Positions 8,961 through 17,268 of a DNA stretch of 64,000 nt are shown here, one piece after another. The stretch covers positions 62,001 through 126,000 of the forward strand of contig CAWEAD010000005.1 in NCBI GenBank assembly GCA_963807225.1, read 5' to 3'. The notes beneath the pieces are model-generated. The model was not told the origin of the DNA and ran no database searches. It saw only the letters and a list, made by a program, of their open reading frames with translations. Source of the stretch: JAGVGT01 sp963807225 (GTDB taxonomy: Bacteria; Desulfobacterota; Desulfobulbia; Desulfobulbales; JAGXFP01). The number at the start of each line of letters is the position of its first letter. Within the stretch, counting starts at the first letter, position 1. A program made the position numbers and the translations under genes.

Positions 8961-9054
8961 TGGCGGAGAGGGTGGGATTCGAACCCACGTGCCGACTATT
9001 AATCGACAACCCGATTTCGAGTCGGGCCCGTTACGGCCACTTCGGTACCTCTCC
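8961..9054 (-). tRNA. tRNA-Ser (anticodon CGA)
   Basis: The minus strand reads GGAGAGGTACCGAAGTGGCC at the 5' end. The anticodon stem CCCGA/TCGGG holds the loop CTCGAAA, giving anticodon CGA for codon UCG. A long variable arm typical of serine tRNAs follows, then the T arm GTGGGTTCGAATCCCAC, the acceptor 3' strand CTCTCC and G-CCA. The CCA end is encoded. The total of 94 bases fits a class II tRNA. Candidate reading frames on the plus strand that cross this region are artefacts. Confidence 0.95.
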
Positions 9055-9259
9055 GAACGACAGGATAAACGATCCTGCGAAAATACCGGAAACCGGGCCG
9101 GCCGTCAATGGCCAGGTAAGGTCCGGGGAAAATGAATGGACCCTGGTCCCTACCCCAACCAGCCCCCCTGGCCGACTCTCTCCATTTGCCTTGTTGTCAA
9201 CTCCGTCCGACATGCTATGATTATAAAAGGTCAGTTACGGCCGACAAGGAGCCTACCTC

Positions 9260-10708
9260 TTGAAACTTTCGATCTATGCCCGGCTGGTCATCAGTTATTT
9301 CATTTTCTTCGCCATGCTGGCCGGGGTAAGCCTTTTTTTCATCTATAACCTGAACCGTTTCAATCAGGTGATGCAGTCCATCATCATGAACGACACGGCA
9401 GTTATGGAATACTCTGTTCAGCTTTCTGACGCTCTGCTTGCCGAGGTCCGCAACGAACGCAAGTACGTGCTCCTGGGTGACGAACTGCTCTATCAGAATT
9501 ACCAGGAGGCCAGGGCGGAATTCGAGCGCTTACTGCTAAAGATCCAGCTCGGGGTAACCGACCCGGAGACCAAAGCCGCTCTGCAAACCATCTCGACCCA
9601 ACACCTCTTATTCACCAAGCTGGTCGAGGAGGAAAGGGAAACGCATCAAAGCACCCCGCCCCACTCCGCCGCCTGGTACGACGATGAAAAGACAAAAATC
9701 TCCGGCCGGATCATCGCCACCCTGAAAGAACTCCAGCAAGCCAGCGAGAAGAATGTCTCCGATAAAATTCGCAACCTGGGTGAAGCCGGTGAAAGGGCCG
9801 GCGGCATCGCCATCCTGATCACCGCCGCCGCCCTGTTCACCGGACTGTTGGTAGCCGCAGTTATCACCAGGAGCATCACCCACCCCCTGCAGGTAATCAA
9901 GGCCAAGACCAGGGAAATCGCCCGGGGCAACTTCGAGAATGATCTGCGGATCGATTCCCCGCCGGCTATCAAGGAACTGGCGAACGCCATCAACGCCATG
10001 TGCCACAAACTCCAGGAGGTGGACAATCTGAAGTCGGCCTTTTTTGCCCATATGTCCCACGAACTTCGAACGCCACTTGCCTCAATCAAGGAAGGTACCC
10101 ATATTTTACTTGACCGGCTGGGTGGGGATATCAACGAAAAGCAGCAACGCATTCTCTCCATCGTCATCCAGGAGAGCGACCGCATGATCACCTTGGTCAA
10201 CTCCCTGCTGGATCTGGCCAAGATGGAAGCGGGGATGCTGGTTTATCACTTTACCAATACCGACCTGCCCACCCTGGTTAGGGATGCCCTGCAGGGGCTG
10301 CAGCCACTGGCCGAGGCTAAAAGCCTGGACATCGTCAACAATATCGCCGGCCTGCCCCCGGTTAAGGTGGACCAGGAGAGAATCATGCAGGTGATCCGCA
10401 ATCTGGTGGGAAACGCCATCAAGTTCACGCCGGAAGAGGGCATGATCACCTTGTCGGCGACACCCCGGGGCGGGATGATGGAAGTCGCGGTGCAGGATAC
10501 CGGGATCGGCATCCCCGAGGAAGACCTGGAACGGATATTCCAGAAGTTCCAACAGGTGCTGCCGGCCAGGAGCGAAAGGATTAAGGGGACCGGCCTGGGG
10601 CTGGCCACGGTCAAACAGATAATACTGGCGCATGGAGGAAAAGTTTGGGCTACAAGTCAAATAGAAAAAGGCAGCACGTTTTACTTTACCTTGCCCTTGG
10701 CGGACTGA
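9260..10708 (+). CDS. sensor histidine kinase, GlrK/QseE-like
   Basis: A 482-residue membrane sensor kinase. Transmembrane segments lie at about residues 8-30 and 181-203 and enclose a helical periplasmic sensor. A HAMP linker follows (about 204-256), then the HisKA domain with phospho-acceptor H267 in FFAHMSHELRTPL, and a HATPase domain with N box (RNLVGNAIKFTP), DTGIGIP and GTGLGLA glycine boxes. The start is a TTG at 9260 preceded by CAAGGAG. It is followed by an overlapping lipoprotein gene and a sigma-54 response regulator, the same order as glrK-qseG-glrR (qseE-qseG-qseF) in enterobacteria. That synteny makes a GlrK-type role likely; the signal in this organism is unknown. Confidence 0.88.
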   Translation: MKLSIYARLVISYFIFFAMLAGVSLFFIYNLNRFNQVMQSIIMNDTAVMEYSVQLSDALLAEVRNERKYVLLGDELLYQNYQEARAEFERLLLKIQLGVTDPETKAALQTISTQHLLFTKLVEEERETHQSTPPHSAAWYDDEKTKISGRIIATLKELQQASEKNVSDKIRNLGEAGERAGGIAILITAAALFTGLLVAAVITRSITHPLQVIKAKTREIARGNFENDLRIDSPPAIKELANAINAMCHKLQEVDNLKSAFFAHMSHELRTPLASIKEGTHILLDRLGGDINEKQQRILSIVIQESDRMITLVNSLLDLAKMEAGMLVYHFTNTDLPTLVRDALQGLQPLAEAKSLDIVNNIAGLPPVKVDQERIMQVIRNLVGNAIKFTPEEGMITLSATPRGGMMEVAVQDTGIGIPEEDLERIFQKFQQVLPARSERIKGTGLGLATVKQIILAHGGKVWATSQIEKGSTFYFTLPLAD

Positions 10709-11451
10709 GCCTGGCATGGCTGGCTACATCCTGCGCGCCGGTCCAGAAGACCATCGCCGACATGCAATCCCAGCAGCAGCTGTCAAGGTACCGCTATTAC
10801 CTGGCTTCCGGCTTCTTCGACACCGTAATCCAGCAGAGCAAGCAGGTATTGCGCGAAAACGAGACCAGGCCGCCGGCCGACCTGGCCCTATACGCCCTGG
10901 GCGAAGTCTACGCCAACCACGCCTACCAGGGTAAAAATTACGAATTGTCCAAGCAGTACTTTAAAAAACTGCTCGAGAACTTCCCCTATTCGCCGTTGGC
11001 CTCCGAGGCAAAAAGCTATCTAAGCCTCTACGCGACCCTGGACGCCAAGGACAGGACCATTGCCGCCCTGCGGGAGCAAAATGCCCGGGCCGAGGCAGCG
11101 GCCGAGGCGGCGGAGAAACCCAGCGAGCCGGTCGCCGCACCCCGCCCGGTGGTCGAGAACCGGAATTTCGAAGAGGCCGTGCGCAAGAACGAACAGATCC
11201 TCCGGAAAGCCGGCAAGTCTCCGCCGGCCGACGAGGCCCTCTACAACCTGGGCTTGATATACGCCAACAATGATAACCCGGACAAGGACTTTGGCAAGTC
11301 TCAGGAATACTTCGCCCGACTCACCCATGAATTTCCCGACAGCCCCATGGCCGAAGAGGCGCGAATCTGGCTCGGACTCTTCGGAGTCTTTAAAAAAATG
11401 CGGCAAATCGATCTGGAGATTGAACAACAGAAGAAACAACTCAACCGTTAG
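10645..11451 (+). CDS. TPR-type lipoprotein between kinase and regulator (QseG-like position)
   Basis: A 268-residue lipoprotein with lipobox LATSC (Cys30) and two similar tetratricopeptide-like blocks. Each contains a P-P-A-D-x-A-L-Y-x-L-G motif (ETRPPADLALYALGEVYANH and KSPPADEALYNLGLIYANN), separated by an alanine/glutamate-rich helix. The start is a TTG with GGAGGAA four bases before it, inside the 3' end of the kinase gene (64-base overlap), which indicates translational coupling. Enterobacterial operons encode the outer-membrane lipoprotein QseG at this place, where it controls the QseE/GlrK kinase. Sequence similarity to QseG cannot be judged by eye, so the match rests on position and lipoprotein character. 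Confidence 0.75.
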   Translation: MGYKSNRKRQHVLLYLALGGLSLAWLATSCAPVQKTIADMQSQQQLSRYRYYLASGFFDTVIQQSKQVLRENETRPPADLALYALGEVYANHAYQGKNYELSKQYFKKLLENFPYSPLASEAKSYLSLYATLDAKDRTIAALREQNARAEAAAEAAEKPSEPVAAPRPVVENRNFEEAVRKNEQILRKAGKSPPADEALYNLGLIYANNDNPDKDFGKSQEYFARLTHEFPDSPMAEEARIWLGLFGVFKKMRQIDLEIEQQKKQLNR

Positions 11452-11461
11452 AGGTTAGTAC

Positions 11462-12817
11462 ATGGCGGGCAACAAGATCCTGGTGGTCGACGACGACCTG
11501 AACCTGCTGGACCTGATTCAAATCAGGCTGGACGCCTCAGGCTACGAGGTGGCTACGGCAGGGCACGAAAACGAGGCGAAGAAGCTGGTTGCCAGCCAGG
11601 TCTTCGACGCGGTGGTTCTCGATCTGCAGTTGGTGAGCCAGGATGGCATTTCCCTGATGGAGGAACTGCATCGGGAGGCTCCGGGCCTGCCGGTGATCAT
11701 ACTCACGGCCCATGGCAGCATCGAAAGCGCCGTGGAAGCCATGCAACGTGGGGCCTTTACCTATCTTACCAAGCCTTTCGATTCCCGCGAGTTGATCATG
11801 CAGATCGAGCGAGCCCTGGAGAACAACCGGTTGACAGGGGAGATTCATCGCTTACGGGAACTGGTCGAGGAAAAATACGAATACGGCAATATCATCGCCC
11901 GCAGCGAACCGATGCGGAGGGTTCTCGATCAGGTTACCCGGGTTGCCGGCACCGACTCGACCATAGCCATCTACGGGGCCAGCGGCACCGGCAAGGAACT
12001 GATCGCCAAGGCCATCCACGTCGCCAGCCCCAGGAGGGATTTCCCTTTCCTGGCCATCAACTGCGCCGCCATCCCCGAAACCCTGCTGGAAAGCGAACTG
12101 TTCGGCCACGAGAAAGGCGCCTTCACCGACGCGGTCCGCAAGAGCCTGGGATTGTTCGCCAGGGCCGAGCTGGGCACGGTCTTCCTCGATGAGATCGGCG
12201 ATCTACCCCTGACCTTGCAGGGCAAACTTTTGCGGGTTCTGCAGGAACGGATCATCCAACCCCTGGGCAGCGAGGAACAGGTGCCCATCGATGTCAGACT
12301 GATCGTCGCCACTAATAAGGACCTGAGGGAGGAGGTAAAAAAAGGCAACTTCCGCGAGGATCTCTACTACCGGGTCCATGTGATTCCGGTGCAGATCCCC
12401 CCCTTGCGGGAAAGGAAGGAAGACATCCCGCCCCTGGTCGAGCACTTCCTCCGCAAATACGGTGAGCAGCTGGGCCGAAAGGTCACGAACATCAGCGCCG
12501 CCGCCATGCACAAATTGATGCTGCACGACTGGCCAGGCAACGTCCGAGAGTTGGAGAACGCCATCGAGTTCGCCATCGCCATGAGCGAGAACGACACCAT
12601 TGAAGAGGCCCAGATTCTGCCGGCCAGCGACAGCCACAAACCCTTGCCGACCTTGAACGAGGCCCGGGCCGGCTTTGAAAAAACCTACCTGCGCAACCTG
12701 CTCAAGGCAACCGGCGGCAATATCAGCAAGGCGGCGGCACTGGCCGGCAAATACCGGGCCGACCTCTATAATCTCCTGAAAAAGCACGCGCTCTCGCCCG
12801 GCGACTTCAAGGAATAA
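11462..12817 (+). CDS. sigma-54-dependent response regulator, GlrR/QseF-like
   Basis: A 451-residue NtrC-family activator. The receiver domain (about 1-120) has acidic residues D10-D12, phospho-acceptor D54 (VVLDLQLV) and K104. The AAA+ domain (about 145-370) has Walker A GASGTGKE at 172-179, Walker B VFLDEIGD at 240-247 and the sigma-54 contact loop, written GAFTDA (219-224) instead of the consensus GAFTGA. A Fis-type helix-turn-helix closes the protein (about 420-450). It would drive RNA polymerase with sigma-54 when phosphorylated by the upstream kinase. Three sigma-54 promoter matches occur in this window, one of them 256 bases after this gene. The GAFTDA variant also occurs in functional GlrR proteins as far as I recall. 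Confidence 0.9.
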   Translation: MAGNKILVVDDDLNLLDLIQIRLDASGYEVATAGHENEAKKLVASQVFDAVVLDLQLVSQDGISLMEELHREAPGLPVIILTAHGSIESAVEAMQRGAFTYLTKPFDSRELIMQIERALENNRLTGEIHRLRELVEEKYEYGNIIARSEPMRRVLDQVTRVAGTDSTIAIYGASGTGKELIAKAIHVASPRRDFPFLAINCAAIPETLLESELFGHEKGAFTDAVRKSLGLFARAELGTVFLDEIGDLPLTLQGKLLRVLQERIIQPLGSEEQVPIDVRLIVATNKDLREEVKKGNFREDLYYRVHVIPVQIPPLRERKEDIPPLVEHFLRKYGEQLGRKVTNISAAAMHKLMLHDWPGNVRELENAIEFAIAMSENDTIEEAQILPASDSHKPLPTLNEARAGFEKTYLRNLLKATGGNISKAAALAGKYRADLYNLLKKHALSPGDFKE

Positions 12818-13073
12818 AGCGCCATCCGACCAAGCCGGAAACGGCTTTCCGGCTCGGGATAACCCTTGCCCTCTTTGATTTTACCTGCAGTATTTTCCAT
12901 ACACATACAGCTATCATACTGATATTATTATATAAAAGTTAATGACCTCCATGGCTTGGCAAATAGCATGCGTAGGATATTACATACACTTTTTACCCTC
13001 CTCTCTAGTTTTCCCAACCAGCCAAAAACAATTACTACACAAAAAACAACGAGATATCCCGGCTCTGTGCTGC
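12818..13073. other. intergenic stretch upstream of the sigma-54 promoter
   Basis: About 256 bases, AT-rich in the middle (12880-13060), between the response regulator gene and the sigma-54 promoter. Activator-binding sites are expected here, but I could not find a convincing repeat or palindrome. A transcript end for the kinase operon is also expected; a weak hairpin (CCGGAAACGGCTTTCCGG near 12835) is not followed by a T run. Confidence 0.35.
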
Positions 13074-13090
13074 TTGGCACTTTCCTTGCT
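13074..13090 (+). promoter_or_regulatory. sigma-54 (-24/-12) promoter
   Basis: TTGGCAC, five bases, TTGCT: a full match to the sigma-54 consensus with the right spacing between the GG and GC elements. It faces the MopE-like gene (ATG 13273), giving a leader of about 170 bases. A sigma-54 activator gene ends 256 bases upstream. Confidence 0.75.
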
Positions 13091-13272
13091 TAACTTACAG
13101 CGAGTTTGCCCTGGTTTGAATGCAACGGCGCCCGAGCTTTTTCGGTGTTTATCGGACTGAACCCGAGGATCACGACTGGGCAGTATCTTAGGCGCGACAT
13201 TAAACCAGCGGCTTTGGGGGGTGTGACAAATCGCACCGCCAGAATTCAAAGTATCTAGGAGGATCTTTGTCG

Positions 13273-15114
13273 ATGAAAAAAATTATTTTGTATTGTCTGG
13301 TGACGGCGGGCGCGCTGCTGTTGACGGCCACGGAGGGTTTTTCTTACAGCTCTTACGGAAACGACGTAAATTCCCTCTGCTCTCCGGCGACACCTTTCAC
13401 CGGAGACTGCACCCTGTGCCACGCCAGCAGCAAATCCACCCCAACTCCGGCCAAGGACGCCTATCTGGCCGGCGGCAACACGCTGATCGACTTCTTTTGC
13501 CCGGCCGGTAGCGCCTGCACCGACAGCGACAACGACACTTTCGCCATCGAGGGTGGAGACTGCGGTCCGGTCGACTGCAACGACAGCAACCCCGACGTTC
13601 ATCCAGGGGCTGCAGAGGTCTGCACCGACAAAATCGACAATGACTGCGACGGCCTGATCGATGTCGCCGACAGCAACGCGGTCGGCTGCCCGCCGCCCTG
13701 CACCGACAATGACGGCGACGGCTACGCTGTCGAAGGCGGCACCTGCGGTCCGGTCGACTGCAACGACCAGAACAGCGCCATCAATCCAGGGGCCATCGAC
13801 ACCCCCAATAACGGCATCGACGAGAACTGCTCCGGCGCCGACTCGGTCGACCCAACCATCATGGATCAGGACGGCGACGGCTATACCCCGGCCCAGGGCG
13901 ATTGCAACGACAACAATCCGGCGATTAATCCCGGCGCCGTAGATATCCCCAATAACGGCATCGACGAGAACTGCTCCGGTGCCGACTCGGTCGACCCGAC
14001 CCTCCTGGATCGAGACGGCGACGGCTACACCCCGGCCCAGGGCGATTGCAACGATAACAATCCGGCGATAAATCCCGGTGCTGTAGATATCCCCAATAAC
14101 GGCATCGACGAGAACTGCTCCGGCGCCGACTCGGTCGACCAGACCACTCTGGATCAGGACGGCGACGGCTATACCCCGGCCCAGGGCGACTGCAACGACA
14201 ACAATCCGCAAATCAACCCCGGCGCCGTCGATATTCCCAACAACGGCATCGACGAGAACTGCGACGGCCATGACAACGTGGACGCCTCCATAGTCGATAA
14301 TGACGGTGACGGCTTTTCCCCGGCCAACGGCGACTGCGATGACACCGAGGCGGCCGTTAACCCGTCGGCGGTGGAAAACTGCACCGACGGAATCGATAAC
14401 AATTGCGACGGTTTGGTCGATAGCCAAGATCCCAATGCTGTGGGATGTCCGGCTGCTTGCACCGACAGTGACCTCGACAATTACGCGACCGAAGGCGGCG
14501 ACTGCGGCCCGGTCGACTGCAACGATCAGGATCTGGACATCAATCCCGGCGCCTTGGAAATCTGCGGCGACAACATCGACAACGATTGCGACACCCTGGT
14601 TGACGAGGGCTGCGATGCGGCCTGTCCGGACAGCGACGGCGACGGCTATCTCGACAGTGCCTGCGGCGGCAACGACTGCGACGATACCAATGCCGCAATC
14701 AATCCGGGCGCGACAGAGGTTTGCGGTAACGATGTCGATGAAAACTGCAACGGCGCCGGCGATGCGGAATGCCAAACCTGCCCCGACGGCACTCTGCTGG
14801 TCATCAAAGAAGTTAATTACGACCGCGAAGACGATGAACTGGTGATCAAGGGCCGAGCTAATGTCAATACCGCCATCACCATCGCCAATGCCGACACCGG
14901 TGAAATCCTGGCCAGCGGGGTCAGGGTCAGAGAAGGTAAATGGCGGGCCAAAATCGATGACCTTGATCAGGCTCCAGCCACGATCAGGGTCAGCAATGAC
15001 AGCGGCTGCTTTACCGATCAGCAGCTCTCCGACAATAGCGGAGAACATCGGCGTGGCGAGGATGAACACCACGATTATCGGAATAATCGTCGAGAGAGTA
15101 GACATCACGACTAA
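13273..15114 (+). CDS. MopE-like repeat protein with an N-terminal heme motif
   Basis: About 613 residues: a Sec signal (MKKIILYCLVTAGALLL..., cleaved near G-F-S), an N-terminal domain with one CTLCH heme-c motif, then about nine Asp/Cys-rich repeats. The repeat pattern is D-x-D-G-D-G-Y/F ... G-D-C-[ND]-D ... I-N-P-G-A ... D-N-x-I-D-E/N-N/D-C, the putative metal-binding motif of the copper protein MopE. Three repeats are nearly identical 48-residue units. The C-terminus is a beta-rich domain of about 80 residues and a His/Asp/Glu-rich tail (about the last 20 residues). Start ATG 13273 has AGGAGG ten bases before it. The DxDGD cores should bind calcium or another divalent metal. A secreted or cell-surface location is likely; the role is unknown. 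Confidence 0.8.
   Translation: MKKIILYCLVTAGALLLTATEGFSYSSYGNDVNSLCSPATPFTGDCTLCHASSKSTPTPAKDAYLAGGNTLIDFFCPAGSACTDSDNDTFAIEGGDCGPVDCNDSNPDVHPGAAEVCTDKIDNDCDGLIDVADSNAVGCPPPCTDNDGDGYAVEGGTCGPVDCNDQNSAINPGAIDTPNNGIDENCSGADSVDPTIMDQDGDGYTPAQGDCNDNNPAINPGAVDIPNNGIDENCSGADSVDPTLLDRDGDGYTPAQGDCNDNNPAINPGAVDIPNNGIDENCSGADSVDQTTLDQDGDGYTPAQGDCNDNNPQINPGAVDIPNNGIDENCDGHDNVDASIVDNDGDGFSPANGDCDDTEAAVNPSAVENCTDGIDNNCDGLVDSQDPNAVGCPAACTDSDLDNYATEGGDCGPVDCNDQDLDINPGALEICGDNIDNDCDTLVDEGCDAACPDSDGDGYLDSACGGNDCDDTNAAINPGATEVCGNDVDENCNGAGDAECQTCPDGTLLVIKEVNYDREDDELVIKGRANVNTAITIANADTGEILASGVRVREGKWRAKIDDLDQAPATIRVSNDSGCFTDQQLSDNSGEHRRGEDEHHDYRNNRRESRHHD
13864..14295 (+). repeat. 144-bp tandem repeats inside the MopE-like gene
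   Basis: Units start at 13864, 14008 and 14152 with the same GATC[AG][GA]GACGGCGACGGC beginning. Each is 144 bases and encodes 48 residues. The copies are nearly identical at the DNA level, indicating recent duplication or homogenisation, so copy number may vary among strains. Less conserved copies lie before and after. Confidence 0.85.
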
Positions 15115-15134
15115 TCCCGCCGAGTAGCACCGAA

Positions 15135-15171
15135 TAAAAAAATGGGAGGCCTTTGGCCTCCCATTTTTTTG
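15135..15171 (+). terminator. rho-independent terminator
   Basis: AAATGGGAGGCC and GGCCTCCCATTT form a perfect stem with a TTT loop, flanked by A and T runs, 20 bases after the MopE-like gene. Confidence 0.93.
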
Positions 15172-15370
15172 TGGTCTAGACCAACACTGACGGCGGCAGC
15201 AAAATAATTTGCTCCCTCTTGACCGAAACCAGCGCCCGCCTTTTCGTACTCCACCCTCCCTCCCCCCTCCACCTGCAAAGAGCTTTGCACCCATCCCCTT
15301 CGCCCACCACGTGGCGTGATGGGTATTTATCAATTATATCCAACTGTTACATGAAACATTTTATCCCGGC

Positions 15371-15826
15371 ATGCAGTTTGCTATGTCTTTCGGCATGGCG
15401 AAAAAAGGACCCAGACAACAAAGATGTCAGGTTCTACTCCTGGAACAAAATCCCGGCTTGGCCCATGCGCTGGAGTTGATGCTGCGCCAGGCCGGTTATC
15501 GGGTCAAAGCCTGTACGAAAGAGGTCGAAATGACATCAAGTCTTACCCCGGGCCGACTCCGAGCCGAAGAAATAGATCTGGTGCTGGCCGATCTCGCCGA
15601 TGCTGGTCCGGACCGGGAAATAATACTGAACCGGCTGCGCGCCGCCGCAACCCTGCTGCCGGTCATCGCCATCGCACCATACGGGCAGGAACAAAATAGA
15701 GCCCGGCTGTTAAACCTGCCAGGCTGTTATTTACTCACCTCGCCCCTGGACCCGGAAGACCTCCGCCAATGCCTGGCCAAGGTCACCGCCAAGGAGAAGA
15801 CGAGACTCGAGATTACCCGGCCATAA
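15371..15826 (+). CDS. degenerate response-regulator receiver protein
   Basis: About 140-151 residues with the alternating pattern of a CheY-like receiver: a first strand QVLLLEQNPGLAHALELMLR, a second strand LVLADLAD and a later PVIAIAP. The acidic pair usually found after strand one is replaced by E-Q-N, and the lysine of the last strand (usually K-P) is missing (LTSPLDP), so phosphorylation in the normal way is doubtful. The start is uncertain: ATG codons at 15371, 15383 and 15395 lack a clear ribosome-binding site. It precedes the Sec-rhodanese gene by 30 bases on the same strand and could be co-transcribed with it. Its partner is unknown. Confidence 0.6.
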   Translation: MQFAMSFGMAKKGPRQQRCQVLLLEQNPGLAHALELMLRQAGYRVKACTKEVEMTSSLTPGRLRAEEIDLVLADLADAGPDREIILNRLRAAATLLPVIAIAPYGQEQNRARLLNLPGCYLLTSPLDPEDLRQCLAKVTAKEKTRLEITRP

Positions 15827-15856
15827 CGGCTAACTCAAATCAGAAGGAGGCAAGAC

Positions 15857-17167
15857 ATGCGTATCAAGAATCTAAAACTGGGGCTGCCGATCATGCTCTG
15901 TTCCGCCCTGCTAATCACGGCTGTTCCGGCCTGGAGCAGTCCCGATCCGGGCAACAGTGCGGCAAGCGCCGCACTCGAAACCGGTACTGTGATCAAGGGC
16001 AAAGTTCTGGGCGTCTCTAAGAAGGCCAAGGCGATCAGCGTCGAGACCGCCAAAGGTCCGGTGATGATTAAGTTCGACCAGGCTACCGCTGGAATGGAAC
16101 ATGCGGCCGCCGGCGAGGCTGCCATCATCGAGTACCGGATTGAAGGCCAGAACAAAATCGCCATCGAGATCAAGCCCAAGCTGGCCACCCTGCCGACCGG
16201 AGTCAGCGAGATCACCCCCCAGGAACTGATAGCCCTGCTGGGCAATCACGAGAGCGATTACGTGCTGGTTGACTCACGGCCGGCCGCCCGCTTTGCCGAG
16301 GCCCATATCGCTTCGGCCATCTCCATTCCGGTCGAGAAAATGGGCGAACTGGCCCCGACCATGCTGCCGCAAGACAGTAAGGATAAGCTGTTGATCCTTT
16401 ACTGCGGAGGGCCCACCTGAGGCATGAGTCCTAAGGCCGCCGGTCTGGCGGCCAAAATGGGTTTCACCAATATCAAGGTCATGTTGCAGGGCGCGCCCGG
16501 CTGGAAAAAAGCGGGGCAGATGATGGTGGCCAGTAATCGTTTCGTGGCCGAAGGTAATAAGGTGCTGGTTGATCTGCGCACCAATGAAGAAGCTTCCGGC
16601 GGGCATATTGCCGGGGCAGTCAACATCCCCCTGACCGAACTGGCCGAAGCCGCGGAAGACTTCCCAACCGCTAAGACCGCCCCCATCGTCCTCTACGGAA
16701 ACGGCGAACAGGCTCGCCAGGCGGCCAAGATTATCAAAGGCTGGGGTTTCAAGACTATCGCCATGGTCGACGGCGGGTTGGCCGGCTGGCAGAAGGCCGG
16801 TCTGGGATTGGAGAAAGGTCCGTCCGGCGCCGAGATCAACTGGGTGAGGATCCTGGGTCCGGGCGAGGTTAGCAGCGCCGACTTTCTGAAAGCCGCGACT
16901 GGCGAAGCCGCCGATCAGGTGATTCTGGATGTACGGACCAACGACGAGATCGAAGCAGGTCGCTTCGATAATTCCATCCATATCCCCCTGGACGAGATCG
17001 AAGCACGACTGGCCGAACTGCCCAAAGACCGGGAAATTCTCGCCCACTGCACCACCGGAGCCCGGGCCGAGATGGCCGTCACCGCCCTGAAGAAGCACGA
17101 TTTCAAAGCCCGCTTCCTGGTGGCCGAGGTAGAATGTGCAGAGGGAGTTTGCGAAATCGCGGAATAA
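15857..17167 (+). CDS. triple-rhodanese selenoprotein (in-frame UGA at codon 188)
   Basis: A single frame of 436 residues if TGA 16418-16420 is read as selenocysteine. The sequence before the TGA (LLILYCGGPT) and after it (GMSPKAAGLAAKMGF) are two halves of one rhodanese domain; related proteins have CGGPTC followed by a similar L/M-S-P-K segment. Layout: signal peptide (1-27), a small beta domain (about 36-105), rhodanese 1 (about 112-220, Sec188 in the active loop), rhodanese 2 (about 230-320, loop LYGNGEQ without Cys, probably inactive) and rhodanese 3 (about 340-425, active loop HCTTGARAE with C398), ending in CAEGVC. AAGGAGG lies before the ATG. Exported and probably periplasmic, it likely handles sulfane sulfur or selenium. 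A hairpin with a GGTCT loop lies right after the TGA. The alternative, two separate genes, would cut a conserved domain in half. Confidence 0.85.
16421..16453 (+). promoter_or_regulatory. bacterial SECIS-like hairpin after the in-frame UGA
   Basis: Fourteen bases after TGA, GGCCGCC (16435-16441) and GGCGGCC (16447-16453) form a perfect seven-base-pair stem closing the loop GGTCT. As I recall, the apical loop of the E. coli fdhF SECIS carries the same GGUCU that contacts SelB. The loop begins 21 bases after the TGA, close to the 18 in fdhF. Confidence 0.75.
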
Positions 17168-17202
17168 GCGCTAATTTGTAGTTCTGCGCACCATGGTATA
17201 TT

Positions 17203-17241
17203 CCGGCCGACCGGCTTAGACCCCGGCCGGCCGGTACTTTT
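17203..17241 (+). terminator. probable terminator or attenuator between the rhodanese genes
   Basis: CCGGCCGACCGG (17203-17214) and CCGGCCGGCCGG (17223-17234) pair with one mismatch around an eight-base loop, followed by TACTTTT. It lies between the Sec-rhodanese and the Cys-rhodanese genes and may limit read-through to the second gene. Confidence 0.6.
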
Positions 17242-17268
17242 CCACCGAATGCACGATGAGGCTAATGA

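Noticed and set aside
8773..9220. Two plus-strand frames crossing tRNA-Ser
   Set aside because: They run through a well-formed tRNA gene and terminator; the peptide GFEPTCRLLIDNP type is the usual translation of an antisense tRNA.
13091..13272. Long leader considered as a cyclic di-GMP (GEMM) riboswitch
   Set aside because: It lacks the conserved GEMM core sequences such as the GCAAAGC segment; only weak hairpins can be drawn.
13864..14295. Regular repeats considered as CRISPR or satellite
   Set aside because: The 144-base period is in frame with 48-residue units of a protein and has no spacers.
13255..15333. A 692-codon minus-strand frame opposite the MopE-like gene
   Set aside because: It is a mirror of the Asp/Gly-rich repeats (codons with strong GC bias) and reads as a valine/alanine-rich low-complexity product; no ribosome-binding site or family match. 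The plus strand has signal peptide, heme motif and repeats.
16418..16424. Two separate rhodanese genes with stop at 16420 and start at 16424
   Set aside because: The split falls inside one domain, the second ATG has no ribosome-binding site, and the hairpin after TGA matches a SECIS.
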